A stretch of 40,430 nt of DNA from Sulfurovum sp. (GTDB lineage: Bacteria > Campylobacterota > Campylobacteria > Campylobacterales > Sulfurovaceae), in contig NZ_WGDD01000031.1 in NCBI RefSeq assembly GCF_015493435.1, positions 1 to 40,430 of the forward strand, written 5' to 3'. The notes below the pieces were generated by a model, which did not search any database, was not told the origin of the DNA, and saw only the letters and a program-made list of their open reading frames with translations. Positions 25,533 to 34,795 of the stretch are shown here, in pieces. The position numbers were made by a program, and so were the translations under genes. Each line of letters opens with the position of its first letter. Positions within the stretch are counted from its first letter, which is position 1.

Positions 25533-25543
25533 TATAATCGCGA
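25533..25543 (+). promoter_or_regulatory. bpt promoter core, probably leaderless
   Basis: TATAATCGCGA at 25533-25543, with the -10 hexamer at 25533-25538, lies 7 bases before the bpt ATG at 25546. The transcript should begin at or within two bases of the start codon. No Shine-Dalgarno sequence is present between them. Confidence 0.6.
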
Positions 25544-25545
25544 TT

Positions 25546-26301
25546 ATGAATGAAGAACTTGACTTACTCAACCCGCCATCGACAGATTTTTCCATGCTGG
25601 ACTATGACTGTGCCTACATTCCGGGCAATCAGGTTCGTATGCATTACAAATATGTCGACCGGGCCAATAAAAAATTTGCCACCGCTGTGATCCAACGGGG
25701 ATGGAGACGTTTCGGAAAATACTATTTTCATCCTGTTTGCAACGGATGCAATGAATGCAAGAGTCTCCGTATCAATGCCACTAACTATCATTACAGCAAA
25801 TCACAGCGGCGTACGATCAAAAAGAACAAAGAAACAAAAATTATCGTTCAGAAACCGACGCTCACGGTTGCCCATCTTGATCTTTACAACAAATACCATG
25901 CCTACAAACATAAAAAAGACGGCTGGAGCTACCGCAATATCTCACAAAGGGAATACAATGAAAATTTTGTTGAGGGAGCACAGGATTTTGGCAAGGAAGT
26001 GCTTTACATTGTCGATGACAAACTTGTAGGTGTTGACCTCATTGATATCCTCGAAGACGGCATCAGCGCTATCTATTTCTATTACGACCCGGACTATGCG
26101 CATCTCTCACTGGGGACTTTCTCTCTGCTTTACCAGATCAAACTAGCCAAGATACTGGAACTTCCCTGGATCTATCTGGGTTACTGGGTAGAAGGCTGCA
26201 AAGCTTTTGCCTACAAACCGAAGTTCCAGCCGCAGGAAATACTGGATGGGTTTCCGCACATCTCGCAAATACCCGAATGGGAACCGTGGAACCAAGTGTA
26301 G
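25546..26301 (+). CDS. bpt: Aspartate/glutamate leucyltransferase (Bpt/ATE family)
   Basis: This enzyme moves leucine from Leu-tRNA to the N-terminus of proteins starting with Asp or Glu, creating an N-degron for ClpS/ClpAP. The protein (251 aa) has the N-terminal cysteine cluster Cys65-x2-Cys68-x2-Cys71 (CNGCNEC) and the ATE C-terminal domain with YHAYKHKKDGW, FYYDPDYAHLSLG and YLGYWVEGC. The open frame extends to a TTG at 25501, but that region contains the -10 box, so the ATG at 25546 is the start. It has no ribosome binding site. The TAG stop lies in the left arm of a REP-like palindrome. Leucyl versus arginyl specificity is inferred from the bacterial family. Confidence 0.9.
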   Translation: MNEELDLLNPPSTDFSMLDYDCAYIPGNQVRMHYKYVDRANKKFATAVIQRGWRRFGKYYFHPVCNGCNECKSLRINATNYHYSKSQRRTIKKNKETKIIVQKPTLTVAHLDLYNKYHAYKHKKDGWSYRNISQREYNENFVEGAQDFGKEVLYIVDDKLVGVDLIDILEDGISAIYFYYDPDYAHLSLGTFSLLYQIKLAKILELPWIYLGYWVEGCKAFAYKPKFQPQEILDGFPHISQIPEWEPWNQV

Positions 26302-26323
26302 GGCGCGTAACCACGCACCCTAC
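26298..26323. repeat. REP-like palindrome, copy C, holding two stop codons
   Basis: GTAGGGCGCGT (26298-26308), loop AACC and ACGCACCCTAC (26313-26323), with one C-A mismatch in an 11-bp stem. The left arm carries the bpt stop TAG (26299-26301) and the right arm carries the TAG stop of the convergent oxidoreductase (26322-26320, minus strand). Confidence 0.8.
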
Positions 26324-27441
26324 AGTTTTCTGCACCACTTTAAAAAGAGTCTATCCGGATTCACCCTCGGGTCTATCTCTTTCCCCTCAACAATCATCTC
26401 AGCCAACCACTCTGCCATCAGTGGGGCGAAGACAAATCCCCTTCCTCCGAGACCGTTGCAGATATAAAGATTTTTCACATGTTTCAACGGGGGTTTTGCC
26501 CCTCGAAGTACTGCCGGACAGCTCTCGAACATATAGGGTACATCGATCACTTTTCCGGCCAGGGGAAAGTAGTCTTTGGAACCCGAACGCATCCCGCAAA
26601 AAGTTTCTTTGAGCTTGAAGTCAGAAGTATCGACCATTTCTGCTGCTTTCTCTTCCAGGACCTGAAGCGGTTTTCCGTTACAAACGATACAGGGTTCTTT
26701 GGCCTTGACATGCGTCGCCCCTATTTTGATGATGCCGTTGACATTGGCGGAAACAGAAATGCTTTTATGCATACTGACTTTCAGGTCAAGCTCGCTTTCA
26801 TAGTCACCGCGGCTTCCCCAGGTGCCTCTGACCCCCATATAGCGCATGTCGAAGAGTGTGTTTTGGTAACCGGTGGAAAGTATTATATTCTTGGTACTGA
26901 GTGTTGCACCTTGAGCATTGAGGATCGTCCAGTGAGCATTCTCATAAATGAGTTGATTGACATCGAACTGTTGAAAAGATATCTGTGCAACAATGGCATT
27001 GCAGAGTTCAGGTGCATCGCATACACCTGCCTCCTCAAAAAGAAAACTGTCCTGGGCATTGTGAATACCGAGTGCTTCCAATGCTTCTTTGCTGACCCAC
27101 CTGTAGTGTGATTCATTAAATGCCTCATACAGAGAGAACTTCCCGGCATCCTCCGCATCTTTGGGAATACGTATTACACCTGTCTGATGAAAGTAATCCG
27201 GAAAATACTCAAGGTAGAACGCTTGGGAAAAATGAAAGGCTTCATTGGTGAGTTTCTGAAGCGGAGACCCCTTGCCGATCTTGGGAGAAACAAACGCACC
27301 CGCCGCACCGGAACCCCCGCTGGCCGCCATACTGCTCCGGTCGACTAAAAGGACTTTCTGTCCTTTTCGCTGTAAAACAAATGCGGCACAACACCCCGCA
27401 ATACCCGCTCCGATCACGATGGTGTCATAAACTTGAGACAT
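26320..27441 (-). CDS. FAD-dependent oxidoreductase, MnmC2-like
   Basis: The protein (373 aa) begins with an FAD-binding Rossmann fold (GAGIAG at 11-16) of the D-amino-acid-oxidase type. ASGGSGAAGAFVSPKIGKGS (about 41-60) and the C-terminal GLGGRGFVFAPLMAEWLA match the oxidase half of E. coli MnmC. That half converts cmnm5 to nm5 at the tRNA wobble uridine. No methyltransferase half is fused here. The tRNA role is an inference; a generic amine oxidase is possible. It follows glyS by 35 nt on the same strand and probably ends that operon. Confidence 0.82.
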   Translation of the reverse strand: MSQVYDTIVIGAGIAGCCAAFVLQRKGQKVLLVDRSSMAASGGSGAAGAFVSPKIGKGSPLQKLTNEAFHFSQAFYLEYFPDYFHQTGVIRIPKDAEDAGKFSLYEAFNESHYRWVSKEALEALGIHNAQDSFLFEEAGVCDAPELCNAIVAQISFQQFDVNQLIYENAHWTILNAQGATLSTKNIILSTGYQNTLFDMRYMGVRGTWGSRGDYESELDLKVSMHKSISVSANVNGIIKIGATHVKAKEPCIVCNGKPLQVLEEKAAEMVDTSDFKLKETFCGMRSGSKDYFPLAGKVIDVPYMFESCPAVLRGAKPPLKHVKNLYICNGLGGRGFVFAPLMAEWLAEMIVEGKEIDPRVNPDRLFLKWCRKL

Positions 27442-27476
27442 ATTATCTCACTCACTTTATTGAATTTGTCACTTTG

Positions 27477-29525
27477 CTAAACAGAGATCTCTTTAATATC
27501 CGCGATATTCTTGAAAGTTTTATAGATAGACCCGATCGTATGCAGTCTGTTGGTTTTCAGTGCCTCGTCCTCCGTATTGACCATAACATCGTCAAAATAG
27601 GTATCAAGTTCACGTTTCAAGCCGAAAAGTGCTTCAAGACGTGTTCTGTAATCAGGAAAATTCTGGTGTATCACTTTTTCATAGGCTGTATAAAGAGCTA
27701 CTTCCGCTTCTTCTTTGAAAAGTGACACATCAATTTTCAGATCACCATCGAGGTCCACATCTTTGGAAATGTTCGCCACACGTTTGAAGGTAGAGAATTG
27801 TTCTTTGAAGGTATCTGCAGAAACGATCTCGTTAAGTGCCGCTACTTTTTTGGCGATCTCGTTAATATCGAGTTCACCGCTTGCCAGTACCGCAGCGATG
27901 ACTGACGGATTGGCATCGAGTGATTTGTTGATACGCTCAATGATGAAGGCTTTGAGTTCATTTGTATCGAATACTTCATACTCCGATTTGAGCAGTTCAA
28001 TGCTGTCATCAATATTGAACGTAATATCATTGTCTGTCACAATACGGACGATACCGTTCACCGCACGTCTCAGCGCGAAAGGGTCTTTAGAACCGGTCGG
28101 AATCTTGCCGACGGAGAAAAGTCCGAAGAGGGTATCGAGTTTGATGCTCATGGCCACGATGGAAGCGAAAAGTGACGATGGAAGTTCGGCACCCTCGCCC
28201 ACGGGCATGTACTGTTCCCTGATCGCATTGTAGACCAGGGGGTCTTCACCCAATGCTTTGGCATAATAATAGCCCATCAGTCCCTGAAGTTCAGTGAACT
28301 CGTAAACCATTTCGCTCATGAGGTCCGCTTTGGCCAGCTCAACAGCTCTGTCCATCAGTTTTTCAAGTTCTGCGGAACTTTTACCGGTCTGGGCTTCAAG
28401 TCTATCCATGTAGAGCGCAAGCAGTCTGACCGCAATACTTTTTTCTCTTTTGATCTTGTCGGCAAGAGAACCAAGCCCGTCAATGAACTGTACTTTTTCA
28501 AGACCGTCCGTAGAGAGTCCGTTCCTGAGGTCATTTTTGTAAAAGAAAAGTCCGTCTGCAAGTCGGGGCCTGAGTACCCTCTCATTCCCGGCAATCACTT
28601 TGGAGTAGTCATCGGTATAGGCATTGCTGACCACTACGAATCTGTTGGTGATCTTCCCGTGTTCAAATACCGGGAAATAACGCTGATGCTCTTTCATGGA
28701 AGTGATGATCACTTCAGGCGGCAGCTCAAGAAAAAGTTCATCGAAACTTCCTACCAGTGCTTTGGGATTTTCCGTAATGGCAACGACCTCGGCAAGCAGA
28801 GACCTGTCTCTTTCGATGAGAATGCCGTATTCTGCTTCCAGGGCATCGAATTCCGTCAGGATGACCGCTTCTCTCTCTTTGGGATGCAGGAGTACCGCAC
28901 CCTCTGCCAATATCGTTTCATAAGCCTCTATACTCGGCACTTCCACTGCATCGTAACTGACCATACGGTGTACATAAGTCTTCGTACCGGACTGTACCCC
29001 GAAAAGTTCTACAGGAATGGAATCTTCGCCCATGCGTACCTGAAGCCATCTGACGGGTCGGATGAATTCATCACTTCTGCTTCCCCAGCGCATCATTTTT
29101 CCAAAGGACATGGATGCGATCCACTTCTCCAGCATTTCCTGAAGCAACGCAGCTGTCTGGGCACCTTTCTCCTCTTTTTTGAAGTAAAGTACTTCTCTGC
29201 CATTGTTGTCGGCACGCCCGAGTGCTTCAAAACCCACACCGCATTTTCTGGCAAATCCTTCAGCCGCCTTGGTCGGAACACCGTCTTTGATGGCGGCCGC
29301 GACCGGAGGTCCCATCAGTTCAATGGTCTGATCTTCCTGTTTTTCAGGCATGTCGGCATGCTTGAGTACCAGACGTCTCGGAGTATAGATAAATTCAAAG
29401 TCATTGTCGAGTTTGTAGTTTTCAAGGATCTTTTTCCAGGATTTTTCAATGTTGGATACGATCTTGAGCAGTGGGATGGCGGGAAGTTCTTCTACGCCGA
29501 TCTCGATAAGTAGTGGTTGTGTCAT
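27477..29525 (-). CDS. glyS: Glycine-tRNA ligase beta subunit
   Basis: GlyS is the large subunit of the alpha2beta2 bacterial glycyl-tRNA synthetase and carries the tRNA-binding parts. The protein (682 aa, normal length) begins MTQPLLIEIGVEELPA, the family signature, and contains SMSFGKMMRWG, HQRYFPVFE, RVLRPRLADGLFFYKNDL and KDPFALRRAVNGIVRI. The frame extends to a TTG at 29543, but the ATG at 29525 with AGGA eight bases upstream is right. The alpha subunit gene is not in the window. Confidence 0.96.
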   Translation of the reverse strand: MTQPLLIEIGVEELPAIPLLKIVSNIEKSWKKILENYKLDNDFEFIYTPRRLVLKHADMPEKQEDQTIELMGPPVAAAIKDGVPTKAAEGFARKCGVGFEALGRADNNGREVLYFKKEEKGAQTAALLQEMLEKWIASMSFGKMMRWGSRSDEFIRPVRWLQVRMGEDSIPVELFGVQSGTKTYVHRMVSYDAVEVPSIEAYETILAEGAVLLHPKEREAVILTEFDALEAEYGILIERDRSLLAEVVAITENPKALVGSFDELFLELPPEVIITSMKEHQRYFPVFEHGKITNRFVVVSNAYTDDYSKVIAGNERVLRPRLADGLFFYKNDLRNGLSTDGLEKVQFIDGLGSLADKIKREKSIAVRLLALYMDRLEAQTGKSSAELEKLMDRAVELAKADLMSEMVYEFTELQGLMGYYYAKALGEDPLVYNAIREQYMPVGEGAELPSSLFASIVAMSIKLDTLFGLFSVGKIPTGSKDPFALRRAVNGIVRIVTDNDITFNIDDSIELLKSEYEVFDTNELKAFIIERINKSLDANPSVIAAVLASGELDINEIAKKVAALNEIVSADTFKEQFSTFKRVANISKDVDLDGDLKIDVSLFKEEAEVALYTAYEKVIHQNFPDYRTRLEALFGLKRELDTYFDDVMVNTEDEALKTNRLHTIGSIYKTFKNIADIKEISV

Positions 29526-29584
29526 ATGGAAAGTCCTATACAAATAATAACATTTATTCTATCGAAATGTTGGTAAATAGGGGG

Positions 29585-29764
29585 TTAGTCCTCTTTGGAC
29601 TCCGGCTGTTTGTCCACGATGTAATCCTCTTCATATTCGTCCGCCAGATCTTTGCGTCGTTCCTGCGCATCAAATTTGGACCTGAAATTGTTTCTGATAA
29701 TGACAAACGTCATGTAGGCAAAAAGAATGACAGCAACAATATAGACATAATCTCCAAAAGACAT
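29585..29764 (-). CDS. Small single-pass membrane protein
   Basis: This 59-aa protein has one membrane segment (about 7-24, YVYIVAVILFAYMTFVII), then a basic stretch (RNNFRSKFDAQERRKD) and a very acidic tail. The basic side suggests the C-terminus is cytoplasmic. No family was recognised. The ATG at 29764 shares its A with the TGA stop of trmL, and AAGGA is six bases upstream, so it is translationally coupled to trmL. It sits 59 nt before glyS in the same run of genes. Confidence 0.75.
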   Translation of the reverse strand: MSFGDYVYIVAVILFAYMTFVIIRNNFRSKFDAQERRKDLADEYEEDYIVDKQPESKED

Positions 29765-30258
29765 CAACCTTCCTTTAAACTGTTTTGAATCGTGATTTTT
29801 TCAAAACCTTCATAGTTTTTGCGCAGTGCATCATACATAACCACGCCTACACTTACGCCGAGGTTCAAACTTCTGCCTTTGCCTCCCATGGGAATGGTAA
29901 TACATTGCTCCGGATGTGCCAAAAGTACTTTTTCATCTATTCCTTTTGTTTCTGAACCAAAGAGAATGTAATCCCCTTTTTGAAACGGCGCATCAAAATA
30001 CAGGTTGTCCGTTTTAGTGGTTGCCATATAGGAATGCATACCAATCGGGTGTGCAGTCAGAAAATCGTCAAAATTTTCCCAGACAACAAGATCAAGATGT
30101 TTCCAATAATCCAGCCCTGCCCGTTTGACTGCTTTATCGTCAATATCGAAACCAAGCGGCTTGACAAGATGCAGCGTTGCGCCCAGATTGACACATAAAC
30201 GTCCAATGGTACCTGTGTTTTGCGGTATTTTCGGTTCTACAAGGACAATATTGAACAT
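29764..30258 (-). CDS. trmL: tRNA (cytidine/uridine-34 2'-O)-methyltransferase
   Basis: TrmL methylates the ribose of wobble base 34 in certain leucine tRNAs. The protein (164 aa) is a minimal SPOUT enzyme with the three family motifs: NTGTIGRLC (14-22), the SAM-binding segment ILFGSETKGID, and the trefoil-knot motif RSLNLGVSVGVVMYDALR. The length is normal. The ATG follows the purU stop by three bases and has no visible ribosome binding site, so it probably relies on coupling. Confidence 0.93.
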   Translation of the reverse strand: MFNIVLVEPKIPQNTGTIGRLCVNLGATLHLVKPLGFDIDDKAVKRAGLDYWKHLDLVVWENFDDFLTAHPIGMHSYMATTKTDNLYFDAPFQKGDYILFGSETKGIDEKVLLAHPEQCITIPMGGKGRSLNLGVSVGVVMYDALRKNYEGFEKITIQNSLKEG

Positions 30259-30261
30259 ATT

Positions 30262-31098
30262 TTAAAAAATAACCGTTTTGTTTCCGTTGACAAAGACTCT
30301 GTCATGAAGCACCAGAGCCAATGCCCTGGAGAGAACGATCTTTTCTACATCCCGTCCGGCTTTTTGCATATCTTTCCACTCAAAACGGTGGTTTACCGGT
30401 ATGACATCCTGTGCAATGATCGGCCCTTCATCAAGATCGTTGGTCACAAAATGCGCTGTAGCACCGATGATCTTTACCCCTCTCTCATAAGCCTGTTTGT
30501 AAGGATTGGCTCCGATAAAAGCCGGGAGGAAGGAATGGTGAATATTGACTATCTTTTTCTCATAGGCTTCTACGAATGCAGGCGTGAGTATCCGCATATA
30601 TTTGGCAAGCACCATATAGTCAAACTTGAACTGGTCGATACACGCCATCACCTTTGACTCATGTTCTTCTCTGCTGAGTCCTTCCGCAGAAATATAGAAA
30701 AAAGGGATATCAAAACGTTTCACAAGCGTTTCGAGCGTATTATGGTTGGCAATAACGCACTCAATGGTCGCATCAAGCTCACCGTCCGCATGCCGGACCA
30801 AAATATCTCCAAGCGCATGAGACTCTTTCGTAGCAAGCAGAATGATCTTTTTGTCACTTGGCTCGATGACACGGATACGGGCATCAGCCGGAACCACGGA
30901 TGCCAGTTCATCATGAAGTTCCTCAACATCAAAATGCCCCGAAACCACCGTCCTCATAAAGAAACGTTTGTACTCTTTGTCGACAAATTCCCGGTTGTTG
31001 TCAATGTTCAGGCCCCTGTCATAAAAGACTTTGGAAATTTGGTAGACCAGACCTTTGGCATCTTCACAGTCTATCAGAACCCTTGCGCGTTTTTCCAT
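30262..31098 (-). CDS. purU: Formyltetrahydrofolate deformylase
   Basis: PurU hydrolyses 10-formyl-THF to formate and THF, balancing one-carbon pools. The protein (278 aa) has an N-terminal ACT domain (about 5-80) and a formyltransferase domain with the catalytic region NIHHSFLPAFIGANPYKQAYERG and ATAHFVTNDLDEGPIIAQD. The frame extends to a TTG at 31107, but the ATG at 31098 (MEKRARV) is more likely, with AGG upstream in the leuB stop region. It lies just after leuB and just before trmL. Confidence 0.94.
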   Translation of the reverse strand: MEKRARVLIDCEDAKGLVYQISKVFYDRGLNIDNNREFVDKEYKRFFMRTVVSGHFDVEELHDELASVVPADARIRVIEPSDKKIILLATKESHALGDILVRHADGELDATIECVIANHNTLETLVKRFDIPFFYISAEGLSREEHESKVMACIDQFKFDYMVLAKYMRILTPAFVEAYEKKIVNIHHSFLPAFIGANPYKQAYERGVKIIGATAHFVTNDLDEGPIIAQDVIPVNHRFEWKDMQKAGRDVEKIVLSRALALVLHDRVFVNGNKTVIF

Positions 31099-31110
31099 AC
31101 TATGCAATAC

Positions 31111-32178
31111 CTATTTGGAGACATAATTGGCGATAATATCGCCCATCTCTGTACAGCTGCAGATCTCTTTGGCATCATAATCACCGATATCACCGGTTCT
31201 GTAGCCTTCTGCAAGTGCTTTCCTGATCGCTTCGTCGATCTTGTCTGCCGCTTCACTTTCACCCAGTGCATAGCGCAGCATCATACTTGCACTCGAGATC
31301 GTTGCAAGCGGATTGGCGATACCCTGCCCTGCGATATCCGGTGCCGAACCGTGTATCGGTTCAAAAAGTCCTACTCCTTTGCCCGTACTCGCACTCGGAA
31401 GAAGACCAATAGAACCTGAGAGCATGGAAGCTGCATCGGAAAGAATGTCACCAAAAATGTTCCCTGTCAAGATCACATCGAACTGTTTTGGGTCACGAAT
31501 GAGCTGCATGGCCGCATTGTCGACATACATATGCGACAGCTCCACTTCCGGGTAGTCTTTCGCAACTTCTTCAACGATCTCCCTCCAGAACTGGCTGACT
31601 TCAAGTACATTCGCTTTGTCTACGGAACAGATACGTTTGTTTCGTTTCATAGCGATATCAAATGCCACGACCGCGATACGTTTTACCTCTTCTCTTGTAT
31701 AGATCATTGTATTGAACGCTTTGTCTGCATGAAGTTCTCTGGGCTGGCCGAAGTAGATACCGCCTGTCAGCTCACGTACCACCATAATATCCACACCCTG
31801 GATCACTGCAGGCTTGAGACTTGAAGCATTTACCAGTTCGTCATAGACCATTGCCGGTCTAAGATTGGCAAAGGTTCCCATCTCTTTACGCAGCCCCAGC
31901 AGTCCGGTCTCAGGTCTGAGATGACGCTCCAGGTTGTCCCATTTCGGCCCGCCTATGGCACCAAAGAGTACCGCATCACACTTTTTAACACCCTGAATGG
32001 TCTCATCAGGAAGCGGCACACCCGTCGCATCGATCGCAGCACCGCCCAGCAACATCTCTTCATATTTGAGGTTGAACCCCTGGGAAACAGAAACAGAATC
32101 AAGTACCTTGATTGCTTCATCGACAATTTCAGGGCCTATTCCGTCACCTTTGATCACACCAATTCTATATGTTTTCAT
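31111..32178 (-). CDS. leuB: 3-isopropylmalate dehydrogenase
   Basis: LeuB oxidatively decarboxylates 3-isopropylmalate with NAD in leucine synthesis. The protein (355 aa, normal length) shows [12 protein letters not shown] near the N-terminus, [10 protein letters not shown], the metal and substrate region DNAAMQLI and the NAD-binding region [22 protein letters not shown]. Its ATG shares one base with the leuD stop, so the two are coupled. leuA and leuC are not in the window. Confidence 0.97.
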   Translation of the reverse strand: MKTYRIGVIKGDGIGPEIVDEAIKVLDSVSVSQGFNLKYEEMLLGGAAIDATGVPLPDETIQGVKKCDAVLFGAIGGPKWDNLERHLRPETGLLGLRKEMGTFANLRPAMVYDELVNASSLKPAVIQGVDIMVVRELTGGIYFGQPRELHADKAFNTMIYTREEVKRIAVVAFDIAMKRNKRICSVDKANVLEVSQFWREIVEEVAKDYPEVELSHMYVDNAAMQLIRDPKQFDVILTGNIFGDILSDAASMLSGSIGLLPSASTGKGVGLFEPIHGSAPDIAGQGIANPLATISSASMMLRYALGESEAADKIDEAIRKALAEGYRTGDIGDYDAKEICSCTEMGDIIANYVSK

Positions 32179-32672
32179 TATTTTGCTCCTGCTTCTATCT
32201 CTTTTTTTGCGAATTCTATTAGTCCGCCCGTATTGACAAGTTCCTGCATAAATTCAGGGATCGGAGTAAACTTGTACGTCTTAGCCTGTGTGACATTGAT
32301 GATTTCACCCGAATTCATATCGATTCTGACGACATCACCCTCTTCTATTTCTCCTGCTTCCGGCAGTTCAAAAATAGGCAGCCCCATATTGAAGGCATTC
32401 CGGTAAAAAATACGTGCGAATGTTGGTGCAATCACTGCATTGATTCCCGCTGCCTTGAGTGCAATGGGAGCATGTTCACGGCTTGATCCGCATCCGAAAT
32501 TCTCACCCGCCACAATGATGTCACCTTCGTCCATTTTGGCAACGAACTCCGGATCGGCATCTTCCATAACATGTTTCGCCAGTTCTGAAGGCTCACTTGT
32601 ATTCAAATATCTTGCTGCGATGATCAGATCCGTATCGACATTATCACCAAATTTCCAAACTTTACCTTGCAA
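32178..32672 (-). CDS. leuD: 3-isopropylmalate dehydratase small subunit
   Basis: LeuD pairs with the iron-sulfur subunit LeuC to isomerise isopropylmalate. The protein (164 aa) is of the short type. It contains [16 protein letters not shown] near the N-terminus and the swivel-domain signature [14 protein letters not shown] with [11 protein letters not shown]. The start is TTG at 32672: AAAGGA lies seven bases upstream and no ATG fits. It heads the seven-gene run that ends with the MnmC2-like gene. Its minus-strand promoter is likely at 32723. Confidence 0.95.
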   Translation of the reverse strand: MQGKVWKFGDNVDTDLIIAARYLNTSEPSELAKHVMEDADPEFVAKMDEGDIIVAGENFGCGSSREHAPIALKAAGINAVIAPTFARIFYRNAFNMGLPIFELPEAGEIEEGDVVRIDMNSGEIINVTQAKTYKFTPIPEFMQELVNTGGLIEFAKKEIEAGAK

Positions 32673-32712
32673 AGTTGTATCCTTTATTCAGGGTATAAAC
32701 CCGTAAAAATTT

Positions 32713-32723
32713 TCGCGATTATA
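32713..32723 (-). promoter_or_regulatory. leuD operon promoter core
   Basis: The minus strand reads GGCTATAATCGCGAAAA, with the -10 box TATAAT at 32723-32718 and the discriminator CGCGA after it. It is the same 11-base core as at the bpt promoter. It lies about 45 nt before the TTG start of leuD. Confidence 0.55.
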
Positions 32724-32776
32724 GCCAAAAAACTGAAATTAAACAAATTTAATAGTAAAAACGAAGAAAATTTCGG

Positions 32777-32782
32777 TATAAT
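32777..32782 (+). promoter_or_regulatory. rpoD promoter -10 box
   Basis: TATAAT at 32777-32782 on the plus strand gives a leader of about 43 nt before the rpoD ATG. The leader holds a small stem TGAGG (32799-32803) and CCTCA (32811-32815). AAGGA lies five bases before the ATG. No good -35 box is seen. Confidence 0.55.
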
Positions 32783-32831
32783 CCACCTTAAACAATTCTG
32801 AGGCACTTCACCTCAAACATCAAGGACAAGA

Positions 32832-34673
32832 ATGGCAGCAAAAGACAGCATGAAAAACATAGAAGCGTTATTTAAGTCTAAGAAAAAAGGTGATGTAGTT
32901 ACCTTTGAAAATATCGCAAAAGAGTTCGGCAAACAGGTCACTGCTGCCCAGGCCAAAAAGATACAAAAACTCTCTACTGACAATAAAGTCGACATCATTT
33001 CCGCTTCGGAGTATGCCGGATATCTGATCGAAAAAGAAAGAAAGAGAAGAGAAGACGCACGAAAAAGAGGTGTTGCGGGAGAGGGAGAAGACGAGTTTGA
33101 CCTGCATAAAGAAAAGGAACTTCTTGAATGGAGCCGTTCCGATTCGCCTGTCAGAATGTATCTGCGGGAGATGGGGAAAATTCCTCTTTTGACCAAAGAA
33201 GAGGAAGTTGATCTCTCCAAACGTATTGAAGAGGGTGAAGATATCATCATTGACGCTATCTGCTCCGTACCTTACCTCATAGGGTATATTCTTAATTACA
33301 AAGAACCGCTTCTTAACCGTGAGAGGCGTGTAAAAGAACTCTTTAAAAGTTTTGAAGACGATAAAAGCGATGACACAGCCGAAGGTGAAGAAACGGAAGG
33401 CGAAAAAGGCGTACCTAAAAATGACAAAAGGGTCAAACAGGTTGTAGAAAGCTTTAAAAAGCTCGAAAAAGCAAAAAAAGAGTGGATGAAAGCAAGAGAA
33501 GACCTTGACAGTTTCCTGAAAACGGAAACTGATCCTGTGAAGATCGTTCATGAAAGACTCAAGATCGCCTATAAAAAAGAACAGCTCAAAGCAGCACTTC
33601 TTGACCTCGGACCGACATCAAAACTGATCAATGAACTGGTTAAAGCAATGGAAACGGCACTGAAAAGCGATGACAGTTTTGAAAAAGAGCTCAAACGTCT
33701 CGAATACAAACTTCCGCTTTTCAACGATACGCTCAGGGCCAATCACCAGAAGATCCTCGAAAATATCATCAATATGGATAAAGATGACATTATCGATTCC
33801 GTACCTGAAACCACGATGGTAAGTACGTATGTGGAGATCAAAAAACTCTTTGAGACGAGAGAAGCGAGCAAAGGCGGATTTGACCTCTCCGAGGAAAAAC
33901 TCCAGGCGATCCTCGAACAGATCCGTCAGGGAAAAGCCAAAAGTGAAGTGGCTAAAACACGTATGGCAAAATCAAACCTCAGACTGGTGGTTTCCATTGC
34001 CAAACGCTACACCAACAGAGGACTGCCTTTCCTTGACCTCATCCAGGAGGGGAATATCGGTCTGATGAAGGCGGTCGACAAGTTCGAATACGAAAAAGGA
34101 TACAAATTTTCTACCTATGCAACCTGGTGGATCCGTCAGGCCATCAGCCGTGCCATTGCTGACCAGGCTCGAACCATCCGCATACCGATCCATATGATAG
34201 AAACGATCAACCGTATCAACAAGATCATCAGAAAACATCTTCAGGAAACCGGTAAAGAGCCCGATCTTGAAACCATAGCCAAAGAGGTAGGTTTGACCGT
34301 GGACAAGGTAAAAAATGTCATCAAGATCACCAAAGAGCCGGTCTCTCTTGAAACACCTGTAGGTGACGAGGACGACGGAAGGTTTGGTGACTTCATCGAA
34401 GACAAAACCACACTCAGCCCGACAGATGTAGTACTCAAAGACGACCTCAACAACCAGATAGACGAAGTACTCGACCAGCTTAACGAAAGAGAAAAGGCTG
34501 TCATCCGTATGCGTTTTGGCTTGCTTGAAGATGAAAGTGACAGAACCCTCGAAGAGATTGGAAAAGAGCTTAACGTGACCCGTGAACGTGTCAGACAAAT
34601 AGAATCTTCAGCGATCAAAAAGTTAAAACATCCCAAGGTTGGCAGGAAGCTTAAGAACTATATCGAGGAATAA
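32832..34673 (+). CDS. rpoD: RNA polymerase primary sigma factor (sigma-70)
   Basis: RpoD directs RNA polymerase to housekeeping promoters. The protein (613 aa) has region 1.1 (about 1-80) and region 1.2 ([23 protein letters not shown]). A charged non-conserved insert lies at about 170-330. Region 2 ([43 protein letters not shown]) and region 3 follow, then region 4 with the helix-turn-helix [21 protein letters not shown]. The length is normal for a full group 1 sigma factor. It diverges from the leu genes. Confidence 0.97.
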   Translation: MAAKDSMKNIEALFKSKKKGDVVTFENIAKEFGKQVTAAQAKKIQKLSTDNKVDIISASEYAGYLIEKERKRREDARKRGVAGEGEDEFDLHKEKELLEWSRSDSPVRMYLREMGKIPLLTKEEEVDLSKRIEEGEDIIIDAICSVPYLIGYILNYKEPLLNRERRVKELFKSFEDDKSDDTAEGEETEGEKGVPKNDKRVKQVVESFKKLEKAKKEWMKAREDLDSFLKTETDPVKIVHERLKIAYKKEQLKAALLDLGPTSKLINELVKAMETALKSDDSFEKELKRLEYKLPLFNDTLRANHQKILENIINMDKDDIIDSVPETTMVSTYVEIKKLFETREASKGGFDLSEEKLQAILEQIRQGKAKSEVAKTRMAKSNLRLVVSIAKRYTNRGLPFLDLIQEGNIGLMKAVDKFEYEKGYKFSTYATWWIRQAISRAIADQARTIRIPIHMIETINRINKIIRKHLQETGKEPDLETIAKEVGLTVDKVKNVIKITKEPVSLETPVGDEDDGRFGDFIEDKTTLSPTDVVLKDDLNNQIDEVLDQLNEREKAVIRMRFGLLEDESDRTLEEIGKELNVTRERVRQIESSAIKKLKHPKVGRKLKNYIEE

Positions 34674-34795
34674 TTCAGAAGGACACCTGCAAGGTATGCT
34701 TCTACAATAAAACATGAGAGATGGAGTGGTATTCCTTGCGATACCTCACCTCTATACAGAATATCCAACCTCCAAAATCAGGAGAATGATCCAAT

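Noticed and set aside
28659-29513. A 284-aa plus-strand open frame within glyS
   Set aside because: It mirrors the glyS coding sequence, with no start signal and a composition typical of antisense frames.
34674-34795. Imperfect GGTAT/ATACC hairpin after rpoD considered as a terminator
   Set aside because: Beyond five pairs the arms mismatch repeatedly and no T run follows.
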